Shown in pieces: positions 43,742 through 52,986 of a DNA stretch of 64,000 bases (positions are counted from its first letter, which is position 1; each line of letters begins with the position of its first letter). The DNA lies in assembly GCA_031316315.1 (NCBI GenBank), contig JADBEO010000004.1, positions 62,001 through 126,000 of the forward strand. The letters run 5' to 3'. The notes below the pieces were generated by a model that saw nothing but the letters and a program-made list of their open reading frames with translations, was not told the origin of the DNA and ran no database searches. This DNA comes from Chelatococcus sambhunathii. GTDB lineage: Bacteria > Pseudomonadota > Alphaproteobacteria > Rhizobiales > Methylopilaceae. The position numbers and the translations under genes are program-made.

Positions 43742-45196
43742 ATGGACGGACTCGTACACCCGGACCTCCTGGTCGAGCGCTCATATGTCGACGGCGCCTT
43801 CACCGGCGCGCCCGAGATCGACGTCACCGATCCCGCCACCGGCGAGGTGGTCGGCCGCGTGCCGAACCTCGGCCGCGACGCGGCGGTCAAGGCGATCGAA
43901 GCGGCCGAGGCCGCGTTCAAGCCGTGGGCCGCGAAGCTGCCGAAGGAGCGGTCGGCGATCCTGCGGCGCTGGTACGAGCTCATCATCGCCAACAAGGACG
44001 ACCTCGCGCTCATCATGACGCGCGAGCAGGGCAAGCCCCTGGCCGAGGCCAAGGGCGAGATCGACTACGCCGCCTCCTTCATCGAGTTCTACGCCGAGGA
44101 AGCGAAGCGCATCTCCGGCGACACGCTGCCGACGCATCGCGCCGACGCGCGCATCCTCGTGCTGCGCCAGCCGGCCGGCGTCGTCGCCGCGATCACGCCG
44201 TGGAATTTTCCGGCGGCCATGATCACCCGCAAATGCGCGCCGGCGCTCGCCGCCGGCTGCACCTTCGTGGTCAAGCCGGCCATCGAGACCCCCCTCACCG
44301 CGCTCGCTCTCGCCAAGCTGGCGGACGAGGCGGGCCTGCCGAAGGGCGTGCTGTCGGTGATCACCGGCGAGGACGCCAAGGCGATCGGCGAGGTCTTCAC
44401 CACCCATCCCGCCGTGCGGGTCGTCTCCTTCACCGGATCGACCGAGGTCGGCAAGATCCTGATGCGGCAGGCGGCTTCCGGCGTGAAGCGCGTCGCGCTG
44501 GAGCTCGGCGGCAACGCCCCCTTCATCGTCTTCGACGACGCCGACCTCGACGCCGCGGTCGAAGGCGCGATGGTCTCCAAGTACCGCAACATGGGCCAGA
44601 CCTGCGTCTGCGCGAACCGGATCTACGTCCAGTCCAAGGTCTATGACGCCTTCGTCGAGAAGCTCGTGACGGCCGTCGCCCGGCTGAAGGTCGGCAAGGG
44701 CGTGGACGAGGGCGTGACGCAGGGGCCGCTCATCACGCCCGACGCCATCGAGAAGGTCGAGCGGCACCTGAAGGACGCGACCGATAAGGGCGCGCGGGTG
44801 CTCGTCGGCGGCAAGCGCCATGCGCTCGGCGGCACCTTCTTCGAGCCGACGGTCGTCGCCGACGTCACGCAAGACATGGCGGTCGCCCGCGAGGAGACGT
44901 TCGGGCCGGTCGCGCCGATCTTCCGCTTCGAGACCGAAGACGACGTCATCGGTTACGCCAACGACACCGAGTTTGGACTTGCCGCCTACTTCTATGCGCG
45001 GGACGTGGGGCGGGTCTTCCGCGTCGCGGAGGCTCTTGAATACGGCATGGTCGGCATCAACTCAGGCCTCATCTCGACCGAGCTGGCGCCCTTCGGGGGC
45101 GTCAAGGAAAGCGGTCACGGCCGCGAAGGCTCGCAGCGCGGCGTCGACGAGTTCGTCGACATCAAATATCTGCTCGTCGCCGGCCTCGGCGGCTGA
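43742..45196 (+). CDS. gabD: NAD(P)-dependent succinate-semialdehyde dehydrogenase
   Basis: The protein has 484 residues and belongs to the aldehyde dehydrogenase superfamily. It oxidises succinate semialdehyde to succinate. Key sites: ITPWNFPAAMITRK (cofactor loop), SFTGSTEVGK, ELGGNAPFIVFDDADLD with the catalytic Glu, and GQTCVCANRIYVQ with the nucleophile Cys in QTCVC. EETFGPVAPIFRF follows, and GVKESGHGREGS is typical of GabD. ATG 43742 follows a GGAGG-type site. It is followed 15 bp later by rpiA; no gabT is present, so it may serve another semialdehyde route. Confidence 0.9.
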   Translation: MDGLVHPDLLVERSYVDGAFTGAPEIDVTDPATGEVVGRVPNLGRDAAVKAIEAAEAAFKPWAAKLPKERSAILRRWYELIIANKDDLALIMTREQGKPLAEAKGEIDYAASFIEFYAEEAKRISGDTLPTHRADARILVLRQPAGVVAAITPWNFPAAMITRKCAPALAAGCTFVVKPAIETPLTALALAKLADEAGLPKGVLSVITGEDAKAIGEVFTTHPAVRVVSFTGSTEVGKILMRQAASGVKRVALELGGNAPFIVFDDADLDAAVEGAMVSKYRNMGQTCVCANRIYVQSKVYDAFVEKLVTAVARLKVGKGVDEGVTQGPLITPDAIEKVERHLKDATDKGARVLVGGKRHALGGTFFEPTVVADVTQDMAVAREETFGPVAPIFRFETEDDVIGYANDTEFGLAAYFYARDVGRVFRVAEALEYGMVGINSGLISTELAPFGGVKESGHGREGSQRGVDEFVDIKYLLVAGLGG

Positions 45197-45211
45197 AAGG
45201 AACGGGACGCC

Positions 45212-45940
45212 TTGACCACGGAAGACTTCAAACGCGCCGCCGCGGAGGCGGCGCTCGCCTATGTCGAGCCCGGCATGAAGCTCGGGCTGGGCACCGGCAC
45301 CACCGCCGCCCATTTCGTGGAGCTGCTTGGCGAGAAGGTTGCGGACGGCTTCGACATCGTCGGCGTGCCGACGTCCGAGGCGACTCGCGAGCTCGCCGAG
45401 CGGCACGGCGTGCCGCTGACGACGCTGAAGGACACGCCCGAGCTCGACCTGACGGTCGACGGCGCCGACGAGATCGACCCGCAACTCAGGCTCATCAAGG
45501 GCGGCGGCGCGGCGCTGCTGCGCGAGAAGATCGTCGCCTTCGCCTCGAAGCGCATGATCGTGATCGCCGACGCCACGAAGCGCGTCGAGCATCTCGGCGC
45601 CTTCCCGCTGCCGATCGAAGTCGTGCCCTTCGGAAAGGAGAGCACGCGCCGCGCCATCGCCAAGCTCGCCAAGGAGCTCGGCGGCTCCGGCGAGGTCGAC
45701 ATCCGTCGCGCCGAAGACGAGTGCCCCGTCGTCACGGACAGCGGCCACATCATCGTCGACGCCCATTTCGGCCGGATCGACGATCCGCAGAAGGTCGCCG
45801 ACGCGCTGAACCGCATTCCCGGCGTCGTCGAGCACGGCCTGTTCATCGGTTTCGCCGAGCGGGCGATCCTCGCCGGCCCCGATGGCGTGTTCGAACTCGA
45901 GCCGTTGGATCTCTCGGCTCCTCAGAGGAAGATCGCATGA
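45212..45940 (+). CDS. rpiA: Ribose-5-phosphate isomerase A
   Basis: The protein has 242 residues from TTG 45212, after GAAAGGA. It interconverts ribose 5-phosphate and ribulose 5-phosphate in the pentose phosphate pathway. Conserved segments: [59 protein letters not shown] (catalytic Asp and Glu), and HFGRIDDP. Its stop overlaps the start of the DUF2059 gene (ATGA), linking them. Confidence 0.95.
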   Translation: MTTEDFKRAAAEAALAYVEPGMKLGLGTGTTAAHFVELLGEKVADGFDIVGVPTSEATRELAERHGVPLTTLKDTPELDLTVDGADEIDPQLRLIKGGGAALLREKIVAFASKRMIVIADATKRVEHLGAFPLPIEVVPFGKESTRRAIAKLAKELGGSGEVDIRRAEDECPVVTDSGHIIVDAHFGRIDDPQKVADALNRIPGVVEHGLFIGFAERAILAGPDGVFELEPLDLSAPQRKIA

Positions 45941-46446
45941 CGTCGCTTCTCGCACGCCGCGCCCGCTCCGGATTCGTGGCTGCCTCCCTGCTGATCGCGG
46001 CCGCCGTCCCGGCCGCTGCGCAGTCCGCGCAGCCCGACCAGCTCCAGGCGGCGCGAGAAGTGATCGAGCTGTCCGGCGCGGCCTCGAGCCTCAGGGACAT
46101 CGTGCCCATCTTCTTCGACGAAGCGCGCCAGACCTTCACCCGCACACGGCCCGAGATCGCGAAGGATCTCGACGAGGCGATCAAGATCGTGACGCCTGAG
46201 TTCGAAAAGCGTCGCGACCAGCTGATGACGGACATCGCGCTCATCTACGCCCAGCGCTTCACAGCGCAGGAGCTCAGCGAGATCAAGGCGTTCTACCTGA
46301 CGCCGACCGGCAAGAAGCTGGTCGGAAGCATGCCCGGCATCCTGCAGGAGAGCTACCAGAAGACACAGATCTGGAGCGCCAGGATGAGCCAGGAGATCGT
46401 CTCGCGCCTGCGCGCCGAGATGAAGAAGCGCGGCGTCGACATCTGA
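45937..46446 (+). CDS. Exported DUF2059 protein
   Basis: The product has 169 residues from ATG 45937. A signal peptide (about 1-30, ending [10 protein letters not shown]) is followed by a helical DUF2059 domain: [52 protein letters not shown]2059 proteins are periplasmic or surface-associated and poorly understood. The gene overlaps the rpiA stop and is followed by a 124-bp gap before gor. Confidence 0.88.
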   Translation: MTSLLARRARSGFVAASLLIAAAVPAAAQSAQPDQLQAAREVIELSGAASSLRDIVPIFFDEARQTFTRTRPEIAKDLDEAIKIVTPEFEKRRDQLMTDIALIYAQRFTAQELSEIKAFYLTPTGKKLVGSMPGILQESYQKTQIWSARMSQEIVSRLRAEMKKRGVDI

Positions 46447-46570
46447 GCCGCTGACGCGGCGCGGGCGGGCCTTCGGGTCCGGCCAGAGCCGCTGAGCGCG
46501 AACCGCCTCGCCTCGGCGGGCCGCGCGGAGGACGCCCGTCCGCCGCGCTTCCTTTGGAAAGGTCTGTCTG

Positions 46571-47932
46571 ATGAGCGAGCGCGACGTCGACCTTTTCGTC
46601 ATCGGCGCCGGGTCCGGCGGCGTGCGCGCGGCGCGCATCGCGGCGACCCACGGCGCGCGTGTCGCGATCGCGGAGGAATACCGCATCGGCGGAACTTGCG
46701 TGATCCGCGGCTGCGTGCCGAAGAAGCTGCTGGTCTACGCCAGCCGGTTTCCGGAGGCCTTCGAGGATAGCGCAGGTTTCGGTTGGACCTTGCCGCAGGA
46801 GCCGACCTTTTCCTGGCCCGCCCTGATCGCGGCCAAGGACAAGGAGATCGCGCGGCTCTCGGCGATCTACGAGCAGAACCTCGCCAGGGCGAACGTCGCG
46901 ATCCACAGGCAGCGCGCCGTGCTCGACGGACCGAACGCGGTGACGCTCGCCGACGGGACGCGTATCACCGCCGAGCGGATTCTGATCGCGACCGGAGGCA
47001 AGCCCGTCGCGCCGGACTTTCCGGGCGCCGAGCATGCGATCTCCTCCAACGAGGCGTTCGACCTGAAGGCGCTGCCCGAGCGGATCGCGATCAGCGGAGG
47101 CGGCTACATCGCAGTCGAATTCGCGGGGATCTTCGCCGGCCTCGGCTCGAAGGTGACCCTGATCCACCGCGGCTCAAAGCTGCTGCGCGGCTTCGACGAG
47201 GACGTCCGCGACGAAGTCATGGCGGGCCTTGAGCGCCGGGGCGTCGAGCTTGTCCTGTCGGACCATGTCGAGCGGATCGATCTGGAAGGCGATCTCCGGG
47301 TCGTCCAGACCTGCGCCGGGCAAACGCTCGAGGTGGAGCAGGCCATGCTCGCGATCGGACGCCGCCCGCTTGTGTCGGGCCTCGGGCTCGAGACCGTTGG
47401 AGTGGAGTTCGACCACAAGGGCGCGATCCAGGTCGACGCCACCTCGCAGACCACCGTTCCGTCGATCTACGCCATCGGCGACGTCACCGACCGGCTGAAC
47501 CTAACCCCGGTCGCGATCCGCGAGGGCCACGCCTTCGCGGACACGGTCTATGGCGGAAGGTCGGTTACGGTCGACCATTCGAACGTGCCGACCGCCGTCT
47601 TCGCGACGCCCGAGGTCGGGACGGTCGGGCTGACGGAGGAGCAGGCCCGCGAGCGCGGCGAGGTCGACGTCTACAAAGCGCGCTTCCGGCCGATGAAGGC
47701 GACCCTGTCGGGCCGCGACGACAAGGTGCTCATGAAGCTCGTGGTCGACGCCGCGACCGACCGGATGCTCGGCGTCCATATCGTCGGCGAGGACGCGGCC
47801 GAGATGATCCAGATCGCCGCGATCGCCGTGAAGATGGGGGCGACCAAGGCCGACTTCGACGCCACCATGGCGCTGCATCCGAGCGCCGCCGAGGAGCTCG
47901 TCACCCTGAGGACCAAGTGGACGGGGGCGTAG
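46571..47932 (+). CDS. gor: Glutathione-disulfide reductase
   Basis: The protein has 453 residues. The FAD site VIGAGSGGVRAARIAA and the redox-active disulfide GTCVIRGCVPKKLL mark a class I pyridine nucleotide-disulfide reductase. ISGGGYIAVEFAGIFAGLG is the NADPH fold, and HRGSKLLRGFDEDVR carries the basic residues typical of NADPH-dependent glutathione reductase. YAIGDVTDRLNLTPVAIREG and the C-terminal MALHPSAAEELVTLR (His-Glu pair at the dimer active site) complete it. It keeps glutathione reduced in the cytosol. The exporter gene follows after 5 bp. Confidence 0.95.
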   Translation: MSERDVDLFVIGAGSGGVRAARIAATHGARVAIAEEYRIGGTCVIRGCVPKKLLVYASRFPEAFEDSAGFGWTLPQEPTFSWPALIAAKDKEIARLSAIYEQNLARANVAIHRQRAVLDGPNAVTLADGTRITAERILIATGGKPVAPDFPGAEHAISSNEAFDLKALPERIAISGGGYIAVEFAGIFAGLGSKVTLIHRGSKLLRGFDEDVRDEVMAGLERRGVELVLSDHVERIDLEGDLRVVQTCAGQTLEVEQAMLAIGRRPLVSGLGLETVGVEFDHKGAIQVDATSQTTVPSIYAIGDVTDRLNLTPVAIREGHAFADTVYGGRSVTVDHSNVPTAVFATPEVGTVGLTEEQARERGEVDVYKARFRPMKATLSGRDDKVLMKLVVDAATDRMLGVHIVGEDAAEMIQIAAIAVKMGATKADFDATMALHPSAAEELVTLRTKWTGA

Positions 47933-47937
47933 GGACT

Positions 47938-49386
47938 TTGCAGGGCGCCGCAGCCCCGCTCGACGACGCGCGCAAGCGCCAGATCGTCGTCGGCGTGCTG
48001 ACGGCGATGTTTCTCGCCGCGCTCGACCAGACGATCGTCGCGCCCGCCATGACGACGATCGGGCAGTCGCTCGGCCACGTGCAGTATCTGCCGTGGGTGA
48101 TCTCGGCCTATCTGATCACCGGGACCGCGGTGACGCCGCTCTACGGCAAGCTGGCGGACATCTACGGCCGGCGGCCGATCCTGTTTCTCGCCGTCTCGAT
48201 CTTCATGGTCGGCTCGATCGTCTGCGCGCTCGCGACCACCCTCGCCGTGCTGATCGGGGGCAGGGCGCTTCAGGGGCTCGGCGGCGGCGGGCTTATCGCG
48301 CTCGCCCAGACCGTGCTCGGCGACCTCGTGCCGCCGAAGCAGCGCGCCAAGTTCGCGGCGCAAATCTCCGCCGTCTGGGCGACGGCGAGCCTCGCAGGTC
48401 CGATCGTCGGCGGCGTGTTCGCCCAGCACCTGCACTGGTCGCTTGTGTTCTGGATCAACCTGCCGATCGGCCTCGTCGCCTTCGCGATGATGAGCGGGCC
48501 GCTCAAGGACCTGCCGTTTCGCGCGCGGCCTCACCGGCTGGATATTCCCGGGGCGGCGCTCGTCGTCGCCGGAACGTCCGCGGCGATGCTCGCGCTGTCG
48601 CTGGGCCGCATGAGCGGGGAATGGGGATCGCCTGCGGTTCTGGGGCTCGCCTTCGCGGCGGTTCTCGCCACAGCCCTGTTCGCATGGCGCGTGCTGAGCT
48701 TCGAGGAGCCGCTGATCCCGGTCTCGGTTCTGAAGGACCGCGTCGTCGCCTGTGGGACCAGCGCCGTCGCGCTCGGCATGGCCGGGTTCGTCGGGCTCAC
48801 GACCATCGTCCCGGCCTTCTTCGAGACGCAGGACAAGGTCAGCCCCGACATCGCCGCCATCGGCCTGATCTCGATGGGCGCGGGCGCCGTCATCGGGGCG
48901 GCGATCACCGGGCGCATGATGCCGCGCATGCGGCGCTACCGGCTGCCGGCGATCGTCGGCCACATGATGTCCGTAGCTGCGCTGGGCGCCCTCGCCGCGA
49001 CCGCCTCGTCCGGCTCGTTCCTGCTGTCGGAGGCGCTGTTGTTCCTCTACGGGCTGGGATTGGGCCCCATCTTCCCGATCGCGACGGTGAGCGTCCAGAA
49101 CGCGGTGACGCAGCACAACCTCGGCGCTGCGACCGGGCTGCTCGCCTTCCTGCGCTCGATGGGCGCGGCCTTCGGCGTCGCGATCCTCGGCGCGATCGTG
49201 CTCGGCGCGGGCGCGCATGGCGAAGGCGGCGGATCGGCGGCCGGCATGGCGATAGAGCCAGAGAGCTTCCGCTGGGCGTTCCTCGTCGCGATGCTGTCGA
49301 CGGCCGGCGCGCTCTGCTGCCTGCTCGCCATGCCAGAGCGCCCGCTCCGCGACACGATGGAGCCGGCTGCGCCGCCGGCCGAGTGA
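47938..49386 (+). CDS. MFS multidrug exporter, DHA2 (EmrB/QacA) family
   Basis: About 482 residues from TTG 47938 (GTG 47917 is also in frame but would overlap gor). Fourteen hydrophobic helices are expected. Family motifs: LDQTIVAPAMTTIG (motif D1), PLYGKLADIYGRRPILF (motif A), GRALQGLGGGGLIALAQTVLGDLVPPKQRAK (motif B) and ATASLAGPIVGGVF (motif C). It exports hydrophobic compounds by proton antiport at the inner membrane; the substrate is unknown. No EmrA-type periplasmic adaptor is adjacent. It follows gor closely, suggesting co-expression. Confidence 0.9.
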   Translation: MQGAAAPLDDARKRQIVVGVLTAMFLAALDQTIVAPAMTTIGQSLGHVQYLPWVISAYLITGTAVTPLYGKLADIYGRRPILFLAVSIFMVGSIVCALATTLAVLIGGRALQGLGGGGLIALAQTVLGDLVPPKQRAKFAAQISAVWATASLAGPIVGGVFAQHLHWSLVFWINLPIGLVAFAMMSGPLKDLPFRARPHRLDIPGAALVVAGTSAAMLALSLGRMSGEWGSPAVLGLAFAAVLATALFAWRVLSFEEPLIPVSVLKDRVVACGTSAVALGMAGFVGLTTIVPAFFETQDKVSPDIAAIGLISMGAGAVIGAAITGRMMPRMRRYRLPAIVGHMMSVAALGALAATASSGSFLLSEALLFLYGLGLGPIFPIATVSVQNAVTQHNLGAATGLLAFLRSMGAAFGVAILGAIVLGAGAHGEGGGSAAGMAIEPESFRWAFLVAMLSTAGALCCLLAMPERPLRDTMEPAAPPAE

Positions 49387-49521
49387 CCCCTCCTTGCGGT
49401 GAGGTGGCGGCGATCTCCATCTGATGGTAGAGACCGCCCGAACGAGCGGCCGCATGCGGCCGGGCGACGCATCTCCGTATCCCGAAACGGTCGCGTCGCT
49501 GAACACTGGAGCTGAAGAGTG

Positions 49522-50907
49522 ATGTCCGAGCGTTGGTCGCCCGCGAGCTGGCGGAAACTGCCGATCGAGCAGGCGCCGGTCTATCCGGATCTGGCGGCGC
49601 TGGCCGCGGCCGAGCAGCAGCTGTCGACCTTTCCGCCGCTCGTCTTCGCCGGCGAGGCGCGCAAGCTGAAGCGACAGCTCGCCAAGGTCGCGGAAGGAGA
49701 GGCGTTCCTGCTCCAGGGCGGCGACTGCGCCGAGGCCTTCGCCGAGCATTCGGCCGACAACATCCGCGACTTCTTCCGCGTGCTGCTGCAGATGGCGGTG
49801 GTGATGACCTACGCCGCCGCCTCGCCGGTGGTGAAGGTCGGCCGCATCGCGGGCCAGTTCGCGAAGCCCCGGTCGAGCCCGACTGAGGTCGTCGACGGCG
49901 TGGAGCTGCCGATCTATCGCGGCGACATCGTCAACGGCACCGAGGCGACGCCCGAGGCGCGCATTCCCGATCCGCGCCGCCAGCTCGAGGCCTATCGGCA
50001 GTCGGCGGCGACGCTGAACCTGCTGCGCGCCTTCGCGTCCGGCGGCTACGCCAATCTCGATTTCGTGCATCAGTGGATGCTCGGCTTCGTGAAGGAGAGC
50101 CCGCAGTCCGGCCGCTACCAGGAGGTCGCGGATCGGATCGCGGAGGCGCTCGACTTCATGCGCGCCTGCGGGGTCGATCCGGAGTCCAATCCGTCCTTGC
50201 GGACGACCGACTTCTACACGAGCCACGAGGCGCTGCTGCTCGGCTACGAGCAGGCGCTGACCCGCGTCGATTCAACGACCGGCGACTGGTATGCGACCTC
50301 GGGCCATATGCTCTGGATCGGCGACCGCACGCGCCAGCCGGACCACGCGCATATTGAGTTCTGCCGCGGCGTGAAGAACCCGATCGGCCTGAAGTGTGGC
50401 CCGAGCCTCAAGCCCGACGAGCTGATGAGGCTGATCGACCTGCTCGATCCGGACAACGAGGCGGGGCGGCTGACGCTGATCATGCGGTTCGGCGCCGACA
50501 AGGTGTTCGATCACCTGCCGGGTCTGGTGCGCGCGGTGAAGACCGGCGGGCGCAAGGTCGTGCTGTCCTGCGACCCGATGCACGGCAACACGATCAAGTC
50601 GGCCTCGGGCTACAAGACGCGGCCGTTCGAACGCATCCTGCAGGAGGTCGAGGCCTTCTTCGAGGTGTGCCGGACGGAAGGCGTCCACGCCGGCGGCGTG
50701 CATGTCGAGATGACGGGCAAGAACGTCACCGAATGCACCGGCGGCGCCCGGGCGATTTCGGATGCGGACCTGCGCGACCGGTATCACACGCATTGCGATC
50801 CGCGCCTCAACGCCGAGCAGGCGATCGAGCTCGCCTTCCTCGTGGCCGAGGAGCTCAAGAAGGAGCGGGTGGCGCGCGGCCGCAAGCACGTGGTCGCGGC
50901 GGAGTAA
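49522..50907 (+). CDS. aroG: Class II 3-deoxy-7-phosphoheptulonate (DAHP) synthase
   Basis: The protein has 461 residues, the plant-like class II enzyme that condenses phosphoenolpyruvate and erythrose 4-phosphate at the first step of the shikimate pathway. Motifs: [15 protein letters not shown] (metal Cys), [16 protein letters not shown] (phosphate site), [60 protein letters not shown] (metal His) and [18 protein letters not shown] 49522 is preceded by in-frame GTG and GGAG. aroQ of the same pathway is cut off at the right end of the window, far from here. It converges with the HxlR gene. Confidence 0.95.
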   Translation: MSERWSPASWRKLPIEQAPVYPDLAALAAAEQQLSTFPPLVFAGEARKLKRQLAKVAEGEAFLLQGGDCAEAFAEHSADNIRDFFRVLLQMAVVMTYAAASPVVKVGRIAGQFAKPRSSPTEVVDGVELPIYRGDIVNGTEATPEARIPDPRRQLEAYRQSAATLNLLRAFASGGYANLDFVHQWMLGFVKESPQSGRYQEVADRIAEALDFMRACGVDPESNPSLRTTDFYTSHEALLLGYEQALTRVDSTTGDWYATSGHMLWIGDRTRQPDHAHIEFCRGVKNPIGLKCGPSLKPDELMRLIDLLDPDNEAGRLTLIMRFGADKVFDHLPGLVRAVKTGGRKVVLSCDPMHGNTIKSASGYKTRPFERILQEVEAFFEVCRTEGVHAGGVHVEMTGKNVTECTGGARAISDADLRDRYHTHCDPRLNAEQAIELAFLVAEELKKERVARGRKHVVAAE

Positions 50908-50912
50908 GGACC

Positions 50913-51320
50913 TCAGGCCGCCTCGGCGTCCCGGTCGAACCGGGCGCGGGCGGCCTCGATCTCCGGATGCCTGCGCTCGGCCCATTCGACGAGCGCGGCC
51001 ATCGGCTCCAACGCCGAGCGGCCGAGCGCCGTCAGGCTGTACTCCACGCTCGGCGGCTTGGTCGGAAACACCTTCCGGGTCAGAAGGCCGTCGCGCTCCA
51101 GATCCCTCAGCGTCTGCGTCAGCATGCGCTTGGAGATGTCGGGCACGGCGCGGCCCAGCGCGCTGAAGCGCTTCGGGCCGGCGGCGAGCACGATCAAGAT
51201 CAGCGTCGGCCATTTGTCGCCGATGCGATCGAGCACGTTGCGCACCGGGCAGCGCTCCGCATCGAAGCCCATCGCGCTCCAGGCCGCGAGGCGCTTCGAG
51301 AGAATTTCTTCAGCGGACAT
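50913..51320 (-). CDS. HxlR-family regulator (YtfH/QorR-like)
   Basis: The protein has 135 residues with a winged helix-turn-helix: [55 protein letters not shown]. The conserved N-terminal Cys24 in [10 protein letters not shown] occupies the position of the redox-sensing cysteine of QorR-type members. It is divergent from a QorB-like reductase gene, mirroring the ytfH-ytfG arrangement of E. coli, so it most likely represses that gene and itself and is released by quinones or other electrophiles. The first part is visible; the inducer is inference. Confidence 0.9.
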   Translation of the reverse strand: MSAEEILSKRLAAWSAMGFDAERCPVRNVLDRIGDKWPTLILIVLAAGPKRFSALGRAVPDISKRMLTQTLRDLERDGLLTRKVFPTKPPSVEYSLTALGRSALEPMAALVEWAERRHPEIEAARARFDRDAEAA

Positions 51321-51383
51321 TTGCGAGGTTCCCTCCGGGTAACCAGGGGCGCGGAATCTGCCTCCTTACGCAGAGATAGAGCA

Positions 51384-51398
51384 GTCTCTAAATGAGAC
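51384..51398. promoter_or_regulatory. Candidate HxlR operator
   Basis: GTCTC-TAAAT-GAGAC is a perfect 5-bp inverted repeat with 5-bp spacer in the 108-bp gap between the divergent HxlR and QorB-like genes. It is AT-rich at the centre, 30 bp before the reductase start. A related GAGAT/AGAGATTGGG element follows at 51411. The role is inferred from position. Confidence 0.45.
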
Positions 51399-51428
51399 CA
51401 ATCATCGGAAAGAGATTGGGATCGAACT

Positions 51429-52304
51429 ATGTCTTCCAAGGATCTCCGCCTCCTCGTCACCGGCGCCACGGGCGAACTCGGCCGCCTTGTCGTCGCACGA
51501 CTGGCTGAAGCGCATGATCCCGCGCGGGTCGTCGCCCTCGTGCGCGACCCGTCGAGGGCGCAAGGTCTCGCCGCGCTCGGCGCCGAGATCCGTGTCGCGA
51601 ACTATGACGATCCGGCCGCGCTGAACGCCGCCTTCGCGGGCGTTGACCGCGCCCTGCTGATTTCGTCGTCCGAAGTCGGACGGCGTGTCCCGCAGCACCG
51701 CAACGTCATCGACGCGGCGAAGGCCGTCAATGTGAGCTTCCTCGCCTATACCAGCCTGCTGCGCGCCGACGCGTCTCCGCTCGCCCTTGCGGCGGAGCAT
51801 CTCGCGACCGAACGCGCGATCGAGGCTTCGGGTCTGCCCTTCGCCCTGCTGCGGAACGGCTGGTACACCGAGAACAAGACCGTATCGGCCCCGGCCGCGC
51901 TGGACCATGGCGCGGTGCTCGGCTGTGCGGGGACCGGCCGGTTCGCGACGGCGTCCCGGCAGGACTACGCCGAGGCGGCCGCCGCCGTGCTGCTCGCCGA
52001 CGATGCGCCTGCGGGCCGGACTTTCGAGCTCGCAGGCGACGACGCTTTCACAATGGCGGAGTTCGCGAGCGAGATCGGACGGCTTTCAGGCAAGCCCGTG
52101 ATCTACCGCGACCTGCCGGAAGCCGAGTTCCGGGCAGCGCTCGAAGCCGCCGGGCTGCCAGCGCCCTTCGCCGCGCTGCTGGCGGATTCGGACGCCGGCG
52201 CGTCGAAGGGCGGGCTCTACAGCGAGCGGACCGACCTGTCGCGCCTCATCGGCCGTCCGACGACGCCGTGGCGGCGGACGCTGGCGGACGCGATTGCGGC
52301 CTGA
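51429..52304 (+). CDS. NAD(P)H:quinone reductase-like protein (QorB/NmrA family)
   Basis: The protein has 291 residues of the atypical short-chain dehydrogenase NmrA family. The dinucleotide-binding motif is LLVTGATGELGRLVVARL, followed by VVALVRDPSRAQGLAALGAEIRVANYDD, LISSSEVGRRVPQHRNVIDAAK and LPFALLRNGWYTEN. These match QorB (YtfG), which reduces quinones with NADPH. The divergent HxlR regulator supports inducible expression by quinone or disulfide stress. ATG 51429 has GGGAT upstream. Confidence 0.9.
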   Translation: MSSKDLRLLVTGATGELGRLVVARLAEAHDPARVVALVRDPSRAQGLAALGAEIRVANYDDPAALNAAFAGVDRALLISSSEVGRRVPQHRNVIDAAKAVNVSFLAYTSLLRADASPLALAAEHLATERAIEASGLPFALLRNGWYTENKTVSAPAALDHGAVLGCAGTGRFATASRQDYAEAAAAVLLADDAPAGRTFELAGDDAFTMAEFASEIGRLSGKPVIYRDLPEAEFRAALEAAGLPAPFAALLADSDAGASKGGLYSERTDLSRLIGRPTTPWRRTLADAIAA

Positions 52305-52339
52305 GCTACCAGGTTTCGGCCTTGGCGACAAAACGCTGC

Positions 52340-52437
52340 CGTCGTCCCGGCGGAGTGCCGGGACCCATTACCGCGAGGGTTCAGGACCAACTGATGCGGT
52401 GGCGATAATGGACCCCGGGACTTCGCCCGGGTGACGG
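52340..52437. repeat. Mosaic palindromic intergenic repeat, copy 6
   Basis: It opens CGTCGTCCCGGCGGAGTGCC then GGGACCCATTACCG, and closes with ATGGACCCCGGGACTTCGCC then CGGGTGACGG. Each end forms its own hairpin. It lies between the convergent QorB-like and cupin genes, where it may terminate both. Confidence 0.65.
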
Positions 52438-52464
52438 CGCGGGTGGCCCTGCCGAACCAGGGCC

Positions 52465-52860
52465 TCAACGGCGATAATCTGCGTCGCTGACCTGCTCCAG
52501 CCAGTCGACGGCCTTGCCGTCGAGCTTCTCCTGGATCGCGATATGGGTCATCGCGGTCGTGGCTGTGGCGCCGTGCCAGTGTTTTTCCTCCGGCGCGAAC
52601 CAGACGACGTCGCCGGGACGGACTTCCTCGACCGGCCCGCCCTCGCGTTGCGCCCAGCCGAGGCCGGACGTCACGATGACGGTCTGGCCGAGCGGATGGG
52701 TGTGCCACGCCGTGCGGGCGCCGGGCTCGAAAGTGACGTGCGCCCCGGCGACGCGCGCGGGATCGCCACGGTCGAACAGCGGATCGATGCGGACCTGGCC
52801 GGCGAACCAGTCGGCGGGGCCTTTCTGGGATGGGCGCGAGCCGCTGCGGTCGATGTCCAT
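52465..52860 (-). CDS. Cupin-domain protein
   Basis: The protein has 131 residues with a single cupin barrel. Motif 1 is [28 protein letters not shown] (two His and a Gln as likely metal ligands), motif 2 is [19 protein letters not shown] (third His). This pattern matches the small manganese cupins related to hydroxynitrile lyase and to carboxymuconolactone-associated proteins. No reaction can be assigned from sequence. The gene is divergent from gltX across 126 bp. Confidence 0.88.
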   Translation of the reverse strand: MDIDRSGSRPSQKGPADWFAGQVRIDPLFDRGDPARVAGAHVTFEPGARTAWHTHPLGQTVIVTSGLGWAQREGGPVEEVRPGDVVWFAPEEKHWHGATATTAMTHIAIQEKLDGKAVDWLEQVSDADYRR

Positions 52861-52986
52861 GATAAGCCGCCATATCGTTGGCCGCGCCGGGAGGCGGCCT
52901 CATGCGGGTCCATATAGACCCGCCGTCCGCGCGCTCCAGCCGCCCCCGCGTTGCGGCCGGGCCCGGCGCGGGCTAGACGGGCGGAC

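Noticed and set aside
49446-49464. GCGGCCGCATGCGGCCG palindrome as a terminator between the exporter and DAHP synthase
   Set aside because: A hairpin is possible, but no T-run follows on either strand, so termination is unsupported.
47671-50226. An 851-codon open frame on the minus strand
   Set aside because: It is antisense to gor, the DHA2 exporter and DAHP synthase, all with clear motifs, and is an effect of high GC at third positions.
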